Under the pieces are notes generated by a model that ran no database searches, was not told where the DNA came from, and saw only the letters and a list, made by a program, of their open reading frames with translations. From NCBI GenBank assembly GCA_913057945.1, contig CAJXOF010000002.1:186001-250000 (forward strand): DNA of 64,000 nt, written 5' to 3'. Below, piece by piece: positions 44,501 to 53,003 of the stretch (position 1 is the stretch's first letter; each line of letters starts with the position of its first letter). Both the position numbers and the translations under genes were made by a program. The stretch comes from an uncultured Hyphomonadaceae bacterium (GTDB taxonomy: Bacteria > Pseudomonadota > Alphaproteobacteria > Caulobacterales > Hyphomonadaceae).

Positions 44501-45451
44501 TCAAAAGGCCCGGAATACGCCGTGCAATCCCATACTCCCGCTGCGCCAGCTGTGACGGTCTCTGAGCGGATTATGCACGAAGTGTCCCAGCGCCATGCCG
44601 ACTATATGTCTGCCATGTCGACGGCACATTCGGCCTTTCTGAACGTCGCCGCCCAGATGGCGGGTCATGCGCCCCTCGAGCCCGTGCGTACCCAAGCGCC
44701 TGTCGCCCTGCCTTCCCCAGCGCCTGCGGCCCCTGTCCAGCCACAACCCTCTGCCAGTGATGTGAAACCGAATGGCACCAATCGTGAAGCTGAACTCGCG
44801 CCGTTGGCGCCAGCACCGATGACGGCTCCCGTGCCACAACCAGTCCCTGCGGCAGTCCAACCGCAATCGGCCGTCCAGCCTGCAACTGCGGCAGCTCCGA
44901 CTCTGGCTTCCTCTGTATCAGGCGGAGATTCCATCAGCCTGGTCCGCGGCATCATCGCCGAGAAGACCGGCTATCCTGAAGACATGCTCGAACCCGACAT
45001 GGATCTGGAAGGCGAACTCGGCGTCGACTCCATCAAGCAGGTCGAGATTCTGTCGACGCTGCGCGAACGCATGCCAAGCCTGCCGGAGATTGATCCGGAA
45101 CAGCTCGTGGAACTGCGCACAATCGCCGCGATTGCGGGCATGATCGATGCTTCCGGCGTCGCCTCGGCGCCTGCAGCGGCAGTGAGTGCGGCTCCGGCGG
45201 CTGTGTCGGCCTCATCCAATGGCGGCGTCACTGCCGACACGGTCCGGGCCCTGATCGCGGAGAAGACCGGCTATCCGGAAGACATGCTCGAAGATGACAT
45301 GGACCTCGAAGGTGAGTTGGGGGTGGATTCCATCAAGCAGGTCGAAATTCTGTCAGCTCTACGCGACCAGCATCCGGAATTGCCGGAAGTTGATCCGGAA
45401 GTGCTCGCAGACCTTCGCACCATCCGGGCCATCGCAGATTTTTTTGCGTAA
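41519..45451 (+). CDS. pfaA: PfaA-type synthase, KS-AT-ACP-ACP (zero-frame product)
   Basis: 1310 residues. Ketosynthase (about 8-460) with Cys208 (TDAACASSLSALS), His343 (EGHGTGTKAGD) and the third His in GSVKSQMGHSKAAAGAAS. Acyltransferase (about 570-880) with FMFSGQGSQYVGMG and Ser671 in AAGHSFGEIMALHLAG. A Pro/Ala/Gln-rich linker with the conserved PfaA-like helix ADYMSAMSTAHSAFLNVAAQ, then two acyl carrier domains with phosphopantetheine Ser1171 and Ser1271, each in LGVDSIKQVEIL. PfaA normally ends in a ketoreductase; here that domain lies in the next frame. The last codons are GAT TTT TTT GCG TAA, containing a -1 slippery heptamer, so a longer KS-AT-ACP-ACP-KR product of about 1794 residues is proposed. 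The DNA is coding-like throughout. Confidence 0.93.
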   Translation: MSSKAATPIAIVGMGAIFPGRGDVTGFWRDVFEGRDLLSDVPASHWLVDDYYDSDPFAKDKTYGRRGGFIDPVAFDPLTFGIPPRTMEGTDTAQLLALVAAYATLQDIERDSEGRIDKSRTSVILGVASATELTAHMAGRLQRPVWVNAMREAGLPESEVLDLAERIENHYVEWQEATFPGLLGNVVAGRIANRFDLGGSNMVTDAACASSLSALSIALHELRSGDSDTVLTGGVDALNDILMYMCFSKTPALSPTGDCRPFSNAADGTMLGEGVGMLALRRLEDAERDGNTIHAVIRGLGGGSDGKGTAIYAPVPEGQARALKRAYDQAGYGPEAVDLMEGHGTGTKAGDKAELDGLHLVFGDVQSDEPWCALGSVKSQMGHSKAAAGAASLVKVVNALSRKILPPTAKVEEPADVIKDSEVFYLNTEARPWITTKKRPRRASVSSFGFGGSNYHVTLEEYVGKTALRPYRVFPAELFLFSAETPDALAAAIEGSAAGVDDASLAHAASQTHAGFETKAPARAAIIAESASDLQAKSESLTNQIRAGEVGIRPFKADCFASLDAPVDGKIAFMFSGQGSQYVGMGSDLAMAFPDARAVWDQAASHKRTGKLRLDKLSFPPAAFDQVDFGAQTQTLTEMQHAQPAIAAVALSQLGLLSQLGLQADMAAGHSFGEIMALHLAGVMDSDTALTVAAERGALMAKAAGNTKGAMLAVQTDAKTITPVLKKIGQGLVLANDNGPDQVVLSGAQDIVEQARAECEALGLKARMLPVATAFHSEIVAEAVPPFAKVLAKQKLRAPKLDVFANATAQKYDAKVADLPAFISDQLIQPVRFREQVEAMYAAGARVFVEVGPGGVVTGLVGHILADKPHLAISLDHKRRNGVNQFLLAIATLGVSGIDLDYADLFADLPAQPPKPAPSKHAVKISGGNYNKPYPPANGAAGRAPPNPERPSVQDRPVAQFQSTSSPVQVQSSPRTEHKVLPEQTGSPMTQDTSSKGPEYAVQSHTPAAPAVTVSERIMHEVSQRHADYMSAMSTAHSAFLNVAAQMAGHAPLEPVRTQAPVALPSPAPAAPVQPQPSASDVKPNGTNREAELAPLAPAPMTAPVPQPVPAAVQPQSAVQPATAAAPTLASSVSGGDSISLVRGIIAEKTGYPEDMLEPDMDLEGELGVDSIKQVEILSTLRERMPSLPEIDPEQLVELRTIAAIAGMIDASGVASAPAAAVSAAPAAVSASSNGGVTADTVRALIAEKTGYPEDMLEDDMDLEGELGVDSIKQVEILSALRDQHPELPEVDPEVLADLRTIRAIADFFA
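44933..45448 (+). repeat. Tandem acyl carrier protein domains (two units)
   Basis: Two ACP domains lie exactly 300 bases (100 residues) apart, Ser codons at 45029 and 45329. The cores share about 20 residues in a row around IAEKTGYPEDMLE and MDLEGELGVDSIKQVEIL, joined by an Ala/Pro/Val linker. The near identity indicates recent duplication or gene conversion. PUFA synthases usually have more (4-9 tandem ACPs), and more ACPs increase yield in characterised systems; two is the low end. Confidence 0.9.
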
Positions 45452-45467
45452 GGGGCGGTGGGGCGCC
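45439..45467 (+). other. Candidate -1 frameshift site joining pfaA to the ketoreductase frame
   Basis: Seven T residues (45439-45445) form T TTT TTT, with pfaA in phase as GAT TTT TTT GCG TAA. After a -1 slip reading continues TGC GTA AGG GGC with no stop to 46902. GGCG (45454-45457) can pair with CGCC (45464-45467), or GGCGG with CTGCC (45467-45471), giving a hairpin that starts 8 bases after the slip site, a normal distance for frameshift stimulators. Two TTT codons are unusual here, where Phe is mostly TTC. The same run could also allow transcriptional slippage. Confidence 0.65.
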
Positions 45468-45558
45468 TGCCGCGCTCTCCCGTCCCGGCCCGCCGGTCGG
45501 TCCGGTTCCCACATATGAGAGTTCCGTTCGGGTAGTTTCGACTGGACGTGCGCAGCCC

Positions 45559-46902
45559 TTGGTGGCCGCGCAGGACCTCTCGGCATGGGGACCGTTTGCG
45601 GTAACGGCTGGGGCCTCGGAGATCGCGAGTCAATTGGTGCAGGTGCTCACCGGCCGAGGGACTCGGGCGGACCTTCTGGGCGAGAGCATTCAGGGTATTC
45701 AAACCGTGATTATAACCGAGGGACTCTCGAATTTGCCGGTTACGGAACGACATTGGCAGGTTCTGGATCTTTGCAAACGGCTATACGCAAGCGGTATCCG
45801 GATTATGATCCTGGAGTATGCGGGCGCTGGCGACTTTGCGCAGATGTCCGGCCTGAAAGGCCTCTCGCGCACACTTCGTCAGGAATGGCCCGATCGGTCG
45901 ATTATAACGTGGTCACTTCCTGACAGCGCATCGCAGGACACGCAGGCTGAACTCGTTCTTGACGCGATCACCTCCGATGTTCCGGAGGCAGATCTCGATA
46001 CGTCTGGTGCTTCGGTGATGGAGATCGGCGCCGCACCTGGGCTGGTGCAGGCAACACCAACAGATACGAATGTCTGGTTTGTGCCGGGCGGTGCGCGCGG
46101 TGTGACCGCAGCTTGCGTATCCGAACTGGCGCGCCGGCAGCCCGGATCAACCTTTGTTCTGGGAGGCCGGTCTGGTATCGCGCCCTGGCCAGAAGGATTG
46201 CAGCCGACAAGCGACATGAAACTCCTCCGGAGCGCACTGATCAGTTCAGCCAAGGCGCGCGGGGAGAAACCGGCGCTGCCCGACATTGACCGTCAGGCGC
46301 GCGCGCTGCTTGCAGGGCAGGAAATTCGTCACACGCTGGACGCTATCGCGGCGGCCGGGGCGCGGGCCGTCTATCTTCAGGTAGACATGTCGGACCGCGA
46401 CAGCCTTCTCGCTGCCGTCAGCCAGATAACGAGCCAATACGGCCCTATCTCCGGCCTCGTGCATGGGGCAGGGGTGCTGGCCGACGGTCTCGCCCTGAAG
46501 AAAACGCGAGACGATGTAGAGTACGTCTTCGGGCCGAAAGTAGAGGGCTTGGCAAATCTGCTTGCGGCCATCGACCTCTCACAACTGCGCCATGTCGGTC
46601 TGTTCTCATCGGCATCTGCGGTCTTCGGCAATACGGGTCAAAGCGACTATGCCATGGCCAATGCATGGCTTGGCGCTGTGGCGCGCAAGCTCGCAGCGCA
46701 ATTACCAGATGCAACCGTCAAGAGCTTCTGCTGGGGCCCGTGGGATGGCGGTATGGTTGATGCAACATTGGCAAGCCATTTCGCAACACGTGGCATTTCG
46801 CTGATAGGCCTTCAGGACGGTGCGCGCATTTTTGCCGACCAGATTCTGCAGGGCGACCGACATGAGATTGAACTTCTGATCGGAGATAAGTGGGCCGGAT
46901 GA
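45559..46902 (+). CDS. Ketoreductase domain, probably the C-terminal part of PfaA made by frameshift
   Basis: As a free-standing gene it would start at TTG 45559 or GTG 45562 (447 residues) with no ribosome binding site. The frame is in fact open from 45394 and reads a Pro/Gly/Ala-rich linker (GAPAALSRPGPPVGPVPTYE) of the kind that joins PKS domains. Residues about 1-165 are the structural half of a KR; then the NADPH site VWFVPGGARGVTAACVSELA and the catalytic Ser/Tyr segment LFSSASAVFGNTGQSDYAMA are visible, so the enzyme looks active. It reduces the beta-keto group on the ACPs. Its TGA overlaps the pfaC ATG. Best view: part of one PfaA polypeptide. Confidence 0.8.
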   Translation: MVAAQDLSAWGPFAVTAGASEIASQLVQVLTGRGTRADLLGESIQGIQTVIITEGLSNLPVTERHWQVLDLCKRLYASGIRIMILEYAGAGDFAQMSGLKGLSRTLRQEWPDRSIITWSLPDSASQDTQAELVLDAITSDVPEADLDTSGASVMEIGAAPGLVQATPTDTNVWFVPGGARGVTAACVSELARRQPGSTFVLGGRSGIAPWPEGLQPTSDMKLLRSALISSAKARGEKPALPDIDRQARALLAGQEIRHTLDAIAAAGARAVYLQVDMSDRDSLLAAVSQITSQYGPISGLVHGAGVLADGLALKKTRDDVEYVFGPKVEGLANLLAAIDLSQLRHVGLFSSASAVFGNTGQSDYAMANAWLGAVARKLAAQLPDATVKSFCWGPWDGGMVDATLASHFATRGISLIGLQDGARIFADQILQGDRHEIELLIGDKWAG

Positions 46903-49900
46903 CAAGCGATTGCCGATTTGAGCCGATTGCGATTGTCGGGCAGGGCTGCGTACTTCCGGGGGCCATGAGCCCGGCGGAGCTTGGCGATCTCGTCTTTGAC
47001 AAGCGGGTGGTTTATGGCCCGGTGCCTGCTGAGCGGCTCGGGCTTTCGGAAGCAGACGCAGCCTCTCGAAACTATGTATCCGGAACGGTCCAGGGATTCG
47101 CGGATGTCTTCGACGAAGAGCGCATGCCGGAAGAAGCGCGCAAGGCTGCCAAGATCGACCCCGTTTGTGGTTGGTCCCTGCATGCGGCGCTCGAGGCGTG
47201 GACCGATGCGCGCCGTCCGAAGGTCCGCAAGGGCCGGTCTGGTGTGTTCGTTGCAAACCTCTCATATCCAAGCGCCGCGCATGCAGACTATGCCGCACGC
47301 CATTGGGCGGGGCAGGCACCTTCGGAGCCGCTTGCAACTTTTAATTCTTCTCTTCCGCCGCATCTGATCGCCCAGACGCTCGGCCTGTCCGGGCCAGCTT
47401 TCTCGCTTGATGCGGCGTGCGCCTCATCGCTCTATGCGCTGGAGATCGCCTGTCGGCGCCTTCAATCGCGGGCTATTGATTGCGCCGTCGTCGTTGGCGT
47501 CAACGCGGCTGACAATCTGATCTTACACATTGGGTTTGACGCGCTGAAAGCGCTGAGCCCGACCGGCCAGTCACGTCCCTTCGTGAAGGGCGCTGACGGG
47601 CTCGTTCCATCCGAAGGCGCCGTCTCGGTCGTGCTGAAACGCCTGTGCGATGTGAAGAAGAAAGATGTCGTCCATGGCGTGATCCGAGGCATTGGCCTGT
47701 CCAATGATGGGCGACGCAAAGGTTTGCTCGCCCCGTCCGGTGAGGGCCAGACCGAAGCCATGAAGCGCGCATACGGAATGGCGGGTGTCGATCCGAAAAG
47801 CGTGTCTTATCTGGAATGTCACGCGACCGGCACGCCGACCGGTGATGGCGTTGAGGTGCAGGCATCGGCGGATATGTTCGCAGGCAATGAAGCTCTCGCC
47901 ATCGGATCACTGAAAGCAAATACCGGGCATCTCATCACGGCGGCGGGCCTTGCCAGCCTGCTCAAGCTAACCGAAGCCTTCAAGCGCGAAGCCCTGCCGC
48001 CCACGCCGACATTTGGAGATTTGATCGAAGTTGCGTGTCAGAACGGATTGAAGGTTCTCGACAAAGCCGCGCCTTGGGAGTTACGTGACGGAGTCCGCCG
48101 CGCCGCCATCAGCAATTTCGGCTTTGGGGGCAACAATGCGCACCTGATCCTCGACCAGTATGATCCGGAAGCGGATTTGATTGAGGTCCATGCGGCGCCA
48201 TCATCCAAATCCGACATTGTGATTTGCGGAACAGGCCAGCTTGCGGGTTCCGACCGGGGCGCAAATGCCGTCACGCGTCGCATCATGAACCAGCCGCTGA
48301 AACCTGCGGCGCCGTGCCGGAAGGTGGGCGCGGATCCGAAGACCGCGCGGACGCCGCCAACGGATTTGCTTGAGGCGGAACCCCAGCAACTCGCCATCGT
48401 CGATGTGGTGGAAGAAGCGTTGCAATCGGTCACGCCTGTCGCGTCCGACCGGGTAGGCATCTTCACAGCCATGGGCTGTGCGTCGGATTCGGCGCGGTGG
48501 TTGCTGAGGGAACGCTTGGCGTTTCTGGCAGGATTACCTCTGAACTCTGAGGAGCTTGCCGCTGCGCGGACCCGCATTGCGCCACCGCTTCAGGCATCAA
48601 CCGTTCTCGGCGCCATGGCGAACATGACCGCCAATCGCGTGACCTATGCGCATGATTTCCAAGGCATGGGATTCTCGGTATCCGCAGAGTCCGCGTCCGG
48701 CCTTGCCGCGATGGACCTCGCCATTGAAGCGCTGCGCTTGCGTCAGTTGGATATGGCTATCGTCGCGGCCGCCGACTTTGCGACCGAACCGGTTCGTGCC
48801 GCTGCGCTCGCAGATATCGGCATCACAGCGCAACCTGGCGACCAGGCCGCAGCAATTGTCCTGAAACGGAAAGAAGACGCCGAAGCCGCATCGGACCGCA
48901 ATTACGGGTCTATCCATGACGTCGACTGGTCCAAGGTCGGAGAATCCGACACAGGCATCATAAATCACGTATTCGGCACGGCTCCCTGCGCTTCGGTCGT
49001 GTTCGAATTGGCCCTGCAAGCGCAGCTCTGCGCGCGAGGGCAGGTGCTGACGGCGGAAGGTGCGGTGCCGGACATCCGGGAAACGGCCCGTCCGGTCGAA
49101 ATTTCAGTTGAAGCAGCGCCACTCAACACGGCTGGCTCGGTCAAATTCCATCCTGCGGACGCGGTGCCCATACCGGACGCGCTGCGGCCGACACCTTTTC
49201 TCTTCTGGGCATCCGCGAAAGACAAGCCGACGCTCGCCGCGCGCATTGCATCCGGCAAGACCGGGGGAAGGGGCAAGTGCCGTATTGCGACGGTTGCGCC
49301 GTCTGAGGAGGCGCTCGCGGAACGGTTAGACTATGCGCGTAAGTTGCTGGAGCAGGGCAAAGAACCTGCCGGTGAAGGCATCCATTATGGCGAGGGCAAG
49401 CCTGACGGAGAACTCGCCTTCATGTTTACTGGGTCTGCGGCCGTTTATCCCCGCATGGGGCGAGGGCTGCTCTCGGCCTTCCCGGAAATGCGCCAGCGTC
49501 TCGCCAGGCTCGACAAGGCGAATGAGATTGCCCCATTGCTGGCCAAGTCCAGCCTGACCGAATTCGAACAGCTTTGTGCAGGTACGCTGATGAGCCAGGC
49601 ACATGCGATCCTGCTGCTGGACATTCTTGGCCTGAAGCCGGATGCGGCGCTCGGCCTGTCGCTTGGTGAGAGCAATGCCCTGTTCGCGTTTGGCTTCTGG
49701 CGTGATCCTGGCGCGCTGCTGGATGAGATATCCGATGCTGCCATGTATGAACGCCATATCGGGGGCGAATTCGAAACGGCAAAAGAGGCATGGGGACCCA
49801 ACGTCCCGGCGGATTGGACCAATTGGCGCGTACAGGCGCCGGTTGACGCTGTGAAGGCTGAAGTTGCCAAGCATGCAGGCGTCGAGATCACGATCATCTA

Positions 49901-52900
49901 TTCGCGAACGGACTGCATGATAGGCGGCCCGGCTGAGGCCTGCCGCAAGATCTGTGAAGCTCTTGGGCCCGGCAGTGGCGCAAAGATGCACCAGCATCTG
50001 ATTGTGCATGCCAAGGCCATGCGGCCCTTTGCGGAGACGTGGCGCAAGCTGCACACGCGCAAGATGCATGATGGGGGCGGGGTGCGCCTCTACGCCAATG
50101 CCATCAATGCCGCCTATGAGCCGACCAGCGAAGCATCGGCCGACATGTTAACCCGGCAGGCTGTCGATACGGTCGATTTTCCGCCCACGGTCGAACAGGC
50201 ATGGAAAGATGGCGCGCGCACCTTCGTGGAGCTTGGCCCGCGCGACACGCTGACCGCCGCACTTGGCAATATTCTTGAGGGTAAGGACTACAAGGCCATT
50301 GCCACCGACCGCATTGAAACAGCGGATCTGGCACAGGTCTCTGAACTCGCCGCCTTCCTGTTCGCGGATGGACGCGCGCCCAAGATGAAGCCCGTTGCAG
50401 GCGCGCTGGAGGCCGCGCGGCGCAACAGTACGGTGCGGCCCGTGCCTTGGGCGCTGACACGGGATGTCCCTTACGCAACGCCGATTGTCCCGCCGCTGAC
50501 GCCAACGGGCCGGATGCCGGTTGCGCCCGCGCTGGCCGCTGTGAGTTATCCTGCGCCGTGCCATTCAGAAGCCAGCAGCATCCCGGTTCCATTCCCCGTG
50601 CCCCCGCCAGACCGTCCGCTGCCCACGCCAAGCAAGGTGACTGCTGGAACAGAGCCACTTCTGCCGCGATCACCCGCAGGACCACACTGGGACTATCCCG
50701 AGATCGAGAAATCCGCGCGTGAGAAGATGTCTGACTTCTTCGGCGCCGCATTCAAACAGCAGGATAAGTATGCGCGTCAGGTGCGTTTGCCGGCGCCGCC
50801 CTTGTTGCTCGTCGATCGGATCACCGGCATCGATGCCGAAGCCGGGGTCGAGAGTACCGGTGTCATCTGGACAGAGACGGATTTGAAGCCCGATCAATGG
50901 CTCATTCATGATGGCCGCATTCGTCCCGGTCCGCTGATCGAAAGCGGGCAGGCCGATCTGACCCTGATCGGCTGGATGGGCGCGGACTTCAAGAACCAGG
51001 ATGACCGTGTCTATCGCCTGCTGGGGTGTGAGATCACCTTCCATGAGGGCGGCCTGCCGGAACCCGGCGAGACGCTGCGCTTCCAGATCGAGATCACTGG
51101 CCACGCCACGCTGGCCGGAATCCGCATGTTCTTCTTCCAGTATGATTGCATGGCGGGCGACCGCCGCGTCTTTTCGGTACGGAACGGACAGGCGGGCTTC
51201 TTCAGCGATGAAGAACTTGCTTCCGGCAAGGGCGTCATGTGGGACCCCGCCAAGGATGCACCGCCTACCGCAGACCCTGCGCCATTTGCCGCCGAGGGCG
51301 CGAGCCGGAAGCGAGCTTTCAGTGCCAAGGACCTGGACGCTTACCGGGACGGCAATGCCTGGGCGTGCTTTGGCGACGGGTTCGAACTGGCCGCCGCGCA
51401 GTCACGTCCGATCCGCTTGCCGGATGACAGGCTCGCCCTCTTCGATAATGTCGAAGCCTTTGACCCCAATGGCGGGCCGTGGGGCAGGGGATATTTGAGG
51501 GCCAGTGCTCATGTGCCAGTCGATGCCTGGTTCTATGAGGGTCATTTCCACAATGATCCCTGCATGCCAGGCACGCTGATGGCGGAAGCCGCCGTGCAGA
51601 CGCTGGAATTCTACGCAGCGGCCGCCGGCCTGCTGACGGAGCGCGATGGGTATGTCTTCGAACCGATGCCGGGCCATATGGCGCAATTCGTATGCCGAGG
51701 GCAGGTAATTCCCGATACGGATCATAACGTGACATACGAGGTCTTCATCGACGAGATCATTGATGGAGAGACGCCGGAAATCTACGCGTCCCTTCTCGCA
51801 AGTAGTGATGGCAAGAAAGTCTTCTATTGCCCGCGCTTCGGCCTGCGCCTGCGCCGCAACTGGCCCGCGTCGCGCATCGCCGAAACCCCGATCCGCACGG
51901 GCCCCATGGGCGAGAGCCGGGGCGACCATGCCGCGCTGCTCGACTGCGCCAATGGTGCCCCGTCGGCCGCCTTTGGCGAAATGTATGACCGGTTTGATAC
52001 TGAAGGCATCGTGCCGCGCCTGCCGCAAGAGCCATATCACATGATGACGCGCGTCCTCGACGTGTCCACACGGCCAGGGGTTCAGGAAGTTGGCGCAAAG
52101 GTCCGTGCTGAATACGACATTCCGCCGGATGCCTGGTACTTCGAGGACAATCGGAATGGGACCATGCCCTTCGCCGTCCTGTCGGAGATCGCGCTGCAGC
52201 CGTGTGGCTGGCTCGCCAGCCATTGCGGTTTTGCCTTGTCCGCAAATCTGAAGTTCCGAAACCTTGAAGGTGACGGTGTCCTGCATCGGGAGCTGCGCCC
52301 GGAAGATGGGACGATGGTCGTTGAAAGCGAACTGACGGCCTTTTCCCGTGTCGGCCCGATGACCATTGTGACATTCAGCGTTGTGGTCACGCTAGCCTCT
52401 GGCGAACCTGTGCTCGACCTGACAACCCAGTTCGGCTTTTTCCCGGCCGCCGCCTTGGTGCGTCAGGCAGGCCTGTCGGCCAAGCCGCACTTCTCAGCCG
52501 CGTTCGAACTTCCCGGAAAAGCCGTGAAAACACGTAAGATCGAAAAGCGTCTTGCGAGCGGCAAGATGCGCATGCTGGACGTAGTCGACTATTTCGACCC
52601 GGCCGGCGGCGAGGCCGGACTTGGCCTGATCCGCGGCCGTCAAGCGGTTGATCCGGATGCGTGGTACTTCAAGGCGCATTTCTATCAGGATCCGGTCCAG
52701 CCGGGCTCACTCGGCCTTGATGCCCTGGCGCAACTGCTTGCGCGCGCCATCCTTCTCAAAGGCCTGGATGAGGGCATGAGCAAGCCGCACTTTGAAACCA
52801 TTGCGACCGGCGCGCCCTTCAAATGGAGCTATCGCGGCCAGGTGACGCCCGACAAGAAGGAGATGGTTACCGTGATGGAAATTGTGTCCATCGAAGCGCG

Positions 52901-53003
52901 CGACAAGGGCTGGCTGGTCACCGCGCGGGGCAGCTTGTGGCGAGATGGCCTGCGGGTCTACGAAGTCGGACCGTACAGCCTCGCCCTTGTCGATCGCGGC
53001 TAG
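46899..53003 (+). CDS. pfaC: PfaC-type synthase with built-in PfaB-like acyltransferase: KS-CLF-AT-DH-DH
   Basis: 2034 residues from ATG 46899 (ATGA overlap with the KR stop). KS (about 5-440): Cys174 in LDAACASSLYALE, His308 in ECHATGTPTGDG, third His in ANTGHLITAAG. Chain-length-factor-like domain (about 450-765), with Ser598 (AESASGLAAMD) in place of the KS Cys and a shortened C-terminal half. Acyltransferase (about 800-1180): FMFTGSAAVYPRMG and Ser921 in GLSLGESNALFAFG, of PfaB type. Four hot-dog folds (about 1290-2030) form two dehydratase didomains, with His1549 (GHFHNDPCMPG) and His1927 (AHFYQDPVQPG) as likely catalytic residues. In Moritella and Shewanella the AT is a separate protein, PfaB; none is found here. 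It makes and dehydrates the growing chain with PfaA and PfaD. Confidence 0.93.
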   Translation: MTSDCRFEPIAIVGQGCVLPGAMSPAELGDLVFDKRVVYGPVPAERLGLSEADAASRNYVSGTVQGFADVFDEERMPEEARKAAKIDPVCGWSLHAALEAWTDARRPKVRKGRSGVFVANLSYPSAAHADYAARHWAGQAPSEPLATFNSSLPPHLIAQTLGLSGPAFSLDAACASSLYALEIACRRLQSRAIDCAVVVGVNAADNLILHIGFDALKALSPTGQSRPFVKGADGLVPSEGAVSVVLKRLCDVKKKDVVHGVIRGIGLSNDGRRKGLLAPSGEGQTEAMKRAYGMAGVDPKSVSYLECHATGTPTGDGVEVQASADMFAGNEALAIGSLKANTGHLITAAGLASLLKLTEAFKREALPPTPTFGDLIEVACQNGLKVLDKAAPWELRDGVRRAAISNFGFGGNNAHLILDQYDPEADLIEVHAAPSSKSDIVICGTGQLAGSDRGANAVTRRIMNQPLKPAAPCRKVGADPKTARTPPTDLLEAEPQQLAIVDVVEEALQSVTPVASDRVGIFTAMGCASDSARWLLRERLAFLAGLPLNSEELAAARTRIAPPLQASTVLGAMANMTANRVTYAHDFQGMGFSVSAESASGLAAMDLAIEALRLRQLDMAIVAAADFATEPVRAAALADIGITAQPGDQAAAIVLKRKEDAEAASDRNYGSIHDVDWSKVGESDTGIINHVFGTAPCASVVFELALQAQLCARGQVLTAEGAVPDIRETARPVEISVEAAPLNTAGSVKFHPADAVPIPDALRPTPFLFWASAKDKPTLAARIASGKTGGRGKCRIATVAPSEEALAERLDYARKLLEQGKEPAGEGIHYGEGKPDGELAFMFTGSAAVYPRMGRGLLSAFPEMRQRLARLDKANEIAPLLAKSSLTEFEQLCAGTLMSQAHAILLLDILGLKPDAALGLSLGESNALFAFGFWRDPGALLDEISDAAMYERHIGGEFETAKEAWGPNVPADWTNWRVQAPVDAVKAEVAKHAGVEITIIYSRTDCMIGGPAEACRKICEALGPGSGAKMHQHLIVHAKAMRPFAETWRKLHTRKMHDGGGVRLYANAINAAYEPTSEASADMLTRQAVDTVDFPPTVEQAWKDGARTFVELGPRDTLTAALGNILEGKDYKAIATDRIETADLAQVSELAAFLFADGRAPKMKPVAGALEAARRNSTVRPVPWALTRDVPYATPIVPPLTPTGRMPVAPALAAVSYPAPCHSEASSIPVPFPVPPPDRPLPTPSKVTAGTEPLLPRSPAGPHWDYPEIEKSAREKMSDFFGAAFKQQDKYARQVRLPAPPLLLVDRITGIDAEAGVESTGVIWTETDLKPDQWLIHDGRIRPGPLIESGQADLTLIGWMGADFKNQDDRVYRLLGCEITFHEGGLPEPGETLRFQIEITGHATLAGIRMFFFQYDCMAGDRRVFSVRNGQAGFFSDEELASGKGVMWDPAKDAPPTADPAPFAAEGASRKRAFSAKDLDAYRDGNAWACFGDGFELAAAQSRPIRLPDDRLALFDNVEAFDPNGGPWGRGYLRASAHVPVDAWFYEGHFHNDPCMPGTLMAEAAVQTLEFYAAAAGLLTERDGYVFEPMPGHMAQFVCRGQVIPDTDHNVTYEVFIDEIIDGETPEIYASLLASSDGKKVFYCPRFGLRLRRNWPASRIAETPIRTGPMGESRGDHAALLDCANGAPSAAFGEMYDRFDTEGIVPRLPQEPYHMMTRVLDVSTRPGVQEVGAKVRAEYDIPPDAWYFEDNRNGTMPFAVLSEIALQPCGWLASHCGFALSANLKFRNLEGDGVLHRELRPEDGTMVVESELTAFSRVGPMTIVTFSVVVTLASGEPVLDLTTQFGFFPAAALVRQAGLSAKPHFSAAFELPGKAVKTRKIEKRLASGKMRMLDVVDYFDPAGGEAGLGLIRGRQAVDPDAWYFKAHFYQDPVQPGSLGLDALAQLLARAILLKGLDEGMSKPHFETIATGAPFKWSYRGQVTPDKKEMVTVMEIVSIEARDKGWLVTARGSLWRDGLRVYEVGPYSLALVDRG

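Noticed and set aside
45452..45463. G-quadruplex after the pfaA stop (GGGG and GGGG runs)
   Set aside because: Only two G-runs of four are close together; a simple hairpin is the more economical structure.
45559..46902. Ketoreductase as an ordinary separate gene
   Set aside because: Not fully excluded, but TTG/GTG starts without a ribosome site, an open frame reaching back into pfaA and a linker-like translation make the frameshifted fusion, or a sequence error, more likely.
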